Assembly: GCA_049587715.1 (NCBI GenBank)
Contig: JBAVEL010000131.1
Span: 1-15,817, forward strand
Length of the DNA: 15,817 nt
Source: JBAVEL01 sp049587715
GTDB lineage: Bacteria; Bacteroidota; Ignavibacteria; UBA10030; UBA6906
Direction of reading: 5' to 3'
The notes below the pieces were generated by a model. It was not told the origin of the DNA. It saw only the letters and a list, made by a program, of their open reading frames with translations, and searched no databases. Both the position numbers and the translations under genes were made by a program. This document shows, piece after piece, positions 14,761 through 15,817 of the stretch. Position 1 is the stretch's first letter, and each line of letters starts with the position of its first letter.

Positions 14761-15817
14761 TTATGCCGATTCCGACTCCCACGAGATCTGGACCGCCTCC
14801 CCGTCTTCCAGAAGCATCTCCACGGGGCAGGGGGGGAGGGAGGTGAGAAAAGCCCTCCCGTACCACTTCTTCGCCAGCCGGGAGTCCAACACGGTGACAT
14901 ACCCCCTGTCGGACCGGGAGCGGAGCAGGCGTCCCGCCCCCTGGCGGAACTTGAGGATGCTCTCGGGAAGGGAGAAGTCGCGAAAGGGGTCTCCCCCCGA
15001 AGCCCGGATGCGCTCCACCCGCGCCTCCACCAGGGGGTGCGCCGGCATGGCGAAGGGAAGCCGCGTGATGATGACGTGCTCCAGGGCTTCCCCCGGCACA
15101 TCGATCCCGGTCCAGAAGCTCTCCAGTCCGAAAAGCACAGAGCGAATGTCCCGCTTGAAGGCCTCGAGCAGCTCATGCCGGGGAAGATCCTCCCCCTGCA
15201 CCAGGAGGTTCCAGCCCCCTGCCTCGCACTCCGCACGCACCAGATGCGCCGTACGCTCCATGAGCGCGGTGTTGGTGAAGAGCACCAGCGCCCTTCCGTC
15301 GGATGAGCGGATGCTCCGCATGATCCATCCCGGAAGCTCCGCCTCGTACCCCCGGGCATCGGGCTCGGGGATGTCGCGCGCAACCCTCAGGCGCATCTGC
15401 CGGGCGTGATCGAAGGGGGAGTCGAGCACCAGGGACTCCACATCGGGGGCCCCGACCCTCTGCCGGAAGTAGGAGAGGGATCCCCCCACGGCGAGCGTGG
15501 CGCTGGTCATCACGGCCGTCGTGTCCGACCGGAACAGCAGGGGTCCCATCACGGCGGCCACATCGGTGGGAGAAGCGCAGAGGTGAATGTCACGGTCCTT
15601 CCTGGGGGCGGGCTCCATCCAGTAGGTGAACGACGGATCCTGCCGCTCCAGAAACTCCTCCAGGAGCATATCCGCCTCCCAGAGGGAGCGGCGCACCGAT
15701 TCCAGCTCCTTCCGCGCGCGGTCGGAGTCGGCCGATCCCTCCGCCGCCTGCAGGCGGAGCTGCAGATCCCGGAGCCGGGGGGAAAGGCCGTTGGCCACGA
15801 TGCCCGGGGAGCGGACC
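14761..15817 (-). CDS. DinG/XPD-like ATP-dependent helicase, C-terminal part (cut by window edge)
   Basis: The C-terminal 351 residues of a superfamily 2 helicase of the DinG/YoaA/XPD type, which unwinds DNA 5' to 3' in repair. The frame stays open to base 15817, so the N-terminus with the Walker A motif lies outside. Visible: MTSATL (motif III, near 15510-15493), VLFTNTALMERTAHL (motif IV region), VLFGLESFWTGIDVPGEAL (motif V) and KFRQGAGRLLRS (motif VI, near 14949-14914) with its arginines. These fit DinG-like enzymes better than RecQ or UvrB types. Whether the iron-sulphur cluster cysteines of DinG/XPD are present cannot be seen. A GTG at 15798 is only an internal valine codon. The stop is followed by the HU promoter region. 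Confidence 0.9.
   Translation of the reverse strand, partial: VRSPGIVANGLSPRLRDLQLRLQAAEGSADSDRARKELESVRRSLWEADMLLEEFLERQDPSFTYWMEPAPRKDRDIHLCASPTDVAAVMGPLLFRSDTTAVMTSATLAVGGSLSYFRQRVGAPDVESLVLDSPFDHARQMRLRVARDIPEPDARGYEAELPGWIMRSIRSSDGRALVLFTNTALMERTAHLVRAECEAGGWNLLVQGEDLPRHELLEAFKRDIRSVLFGLESFWTGIDVPGEALEHVIITRLPFAMPAHPLVEARVERIRASGGDPFRDFSLPESILKFRQGAGRLLRSRSDRGYVTVLDSRLAKKWYGRAFLTSLPPCPVEMLLEDGEAVQISWESESA

Noticed and set aside
15796..15798. GTG at 15798 as the helicase start
   Set aside because: The frame remains open to the window edge, and the helicase N-terminal motifs, which must precede this point, are missing; the gene is simply cut by the edge.

Overview
The window is a dense, high-G+C stretch of chromosome (roughly two thirds G+C by eye) from a Gram-negative bacterium. 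The Gram-negative call rests on a FadL/OMPP1-type outer-membrane barrel ending in a terminal Phe, a membrane-anchored penicillin-acylase-family hydrolase and a GT9 (LPS heptosyltransferase)-like protein. The gene set would fit an FCB-group, Gemmatimonadota-like or uncultured relative. That placement is inference and cannot be settled from this sequence. I see no tRNA, rRNA, IS element, integrase, CRISPR array or other sign of recent transfer.

Layout. Bases 1-225 hold no convincing complete gene. On the plus strand follow the outer-membrane barrel protein (226-1659), a penicillin-acylase-family Ntn hydrolase (1741-4152) with its own candidate promoter, and a SIR2-family deacylase (4149-4922) whose likely GTG start overlaps the acylase stop. 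The sirtuin meets a convergent minus-strand operon tail to tail, with the two stop codons overlapping at 4919-4922.

The minus-strand operon reads right to left: hybrid histidine kinase (14104-11858), RodZ-like HTH membrane protein (11848-11087), NAD-dependent DNA ligase ligA (11069-9066), a short GT9-like domain protein (9069-8524), a STAS-domain anti-sigma-factor antagonist (8511-8182), and two different sodium:solute symporters (8166-6679 and 6688-4919). Junctions run from 10 or 4 bases of overlap to gaps of 9-17 bases, so all seven genes are probably one transcript. A candidate promoter lies so close to the kinase ATG that the message may be leaderless.

Upstream on the same strand is an HU-family DNA-binding protein (14556-14227), apparently its own unit: a promoter-like pair and strong ribosome site in front, and a perfect hairpin plus T-run behind that separates it from the kinase operon. 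The right edge cuts through a DinG/XPD-like helicase of which only the C-terminal part (14761-15817) is present.

How the genes might work together. The operon mixes housekeeping functions (ligase, RodZ-like protein) with signalling (kinase, STAS) and uptake (two symporters), and this looks more like lineage-specific gene packing than one pathway. No clearly new multi-gene system is visible. The points most worth a second look are the half-length GT9-like protein, the paired symporters behind a STAS protein, the sirtuin with desuccinylase-type residues coupled to an acylase, the possibly leaderless kinase message, and the proline-rich tail on HU.
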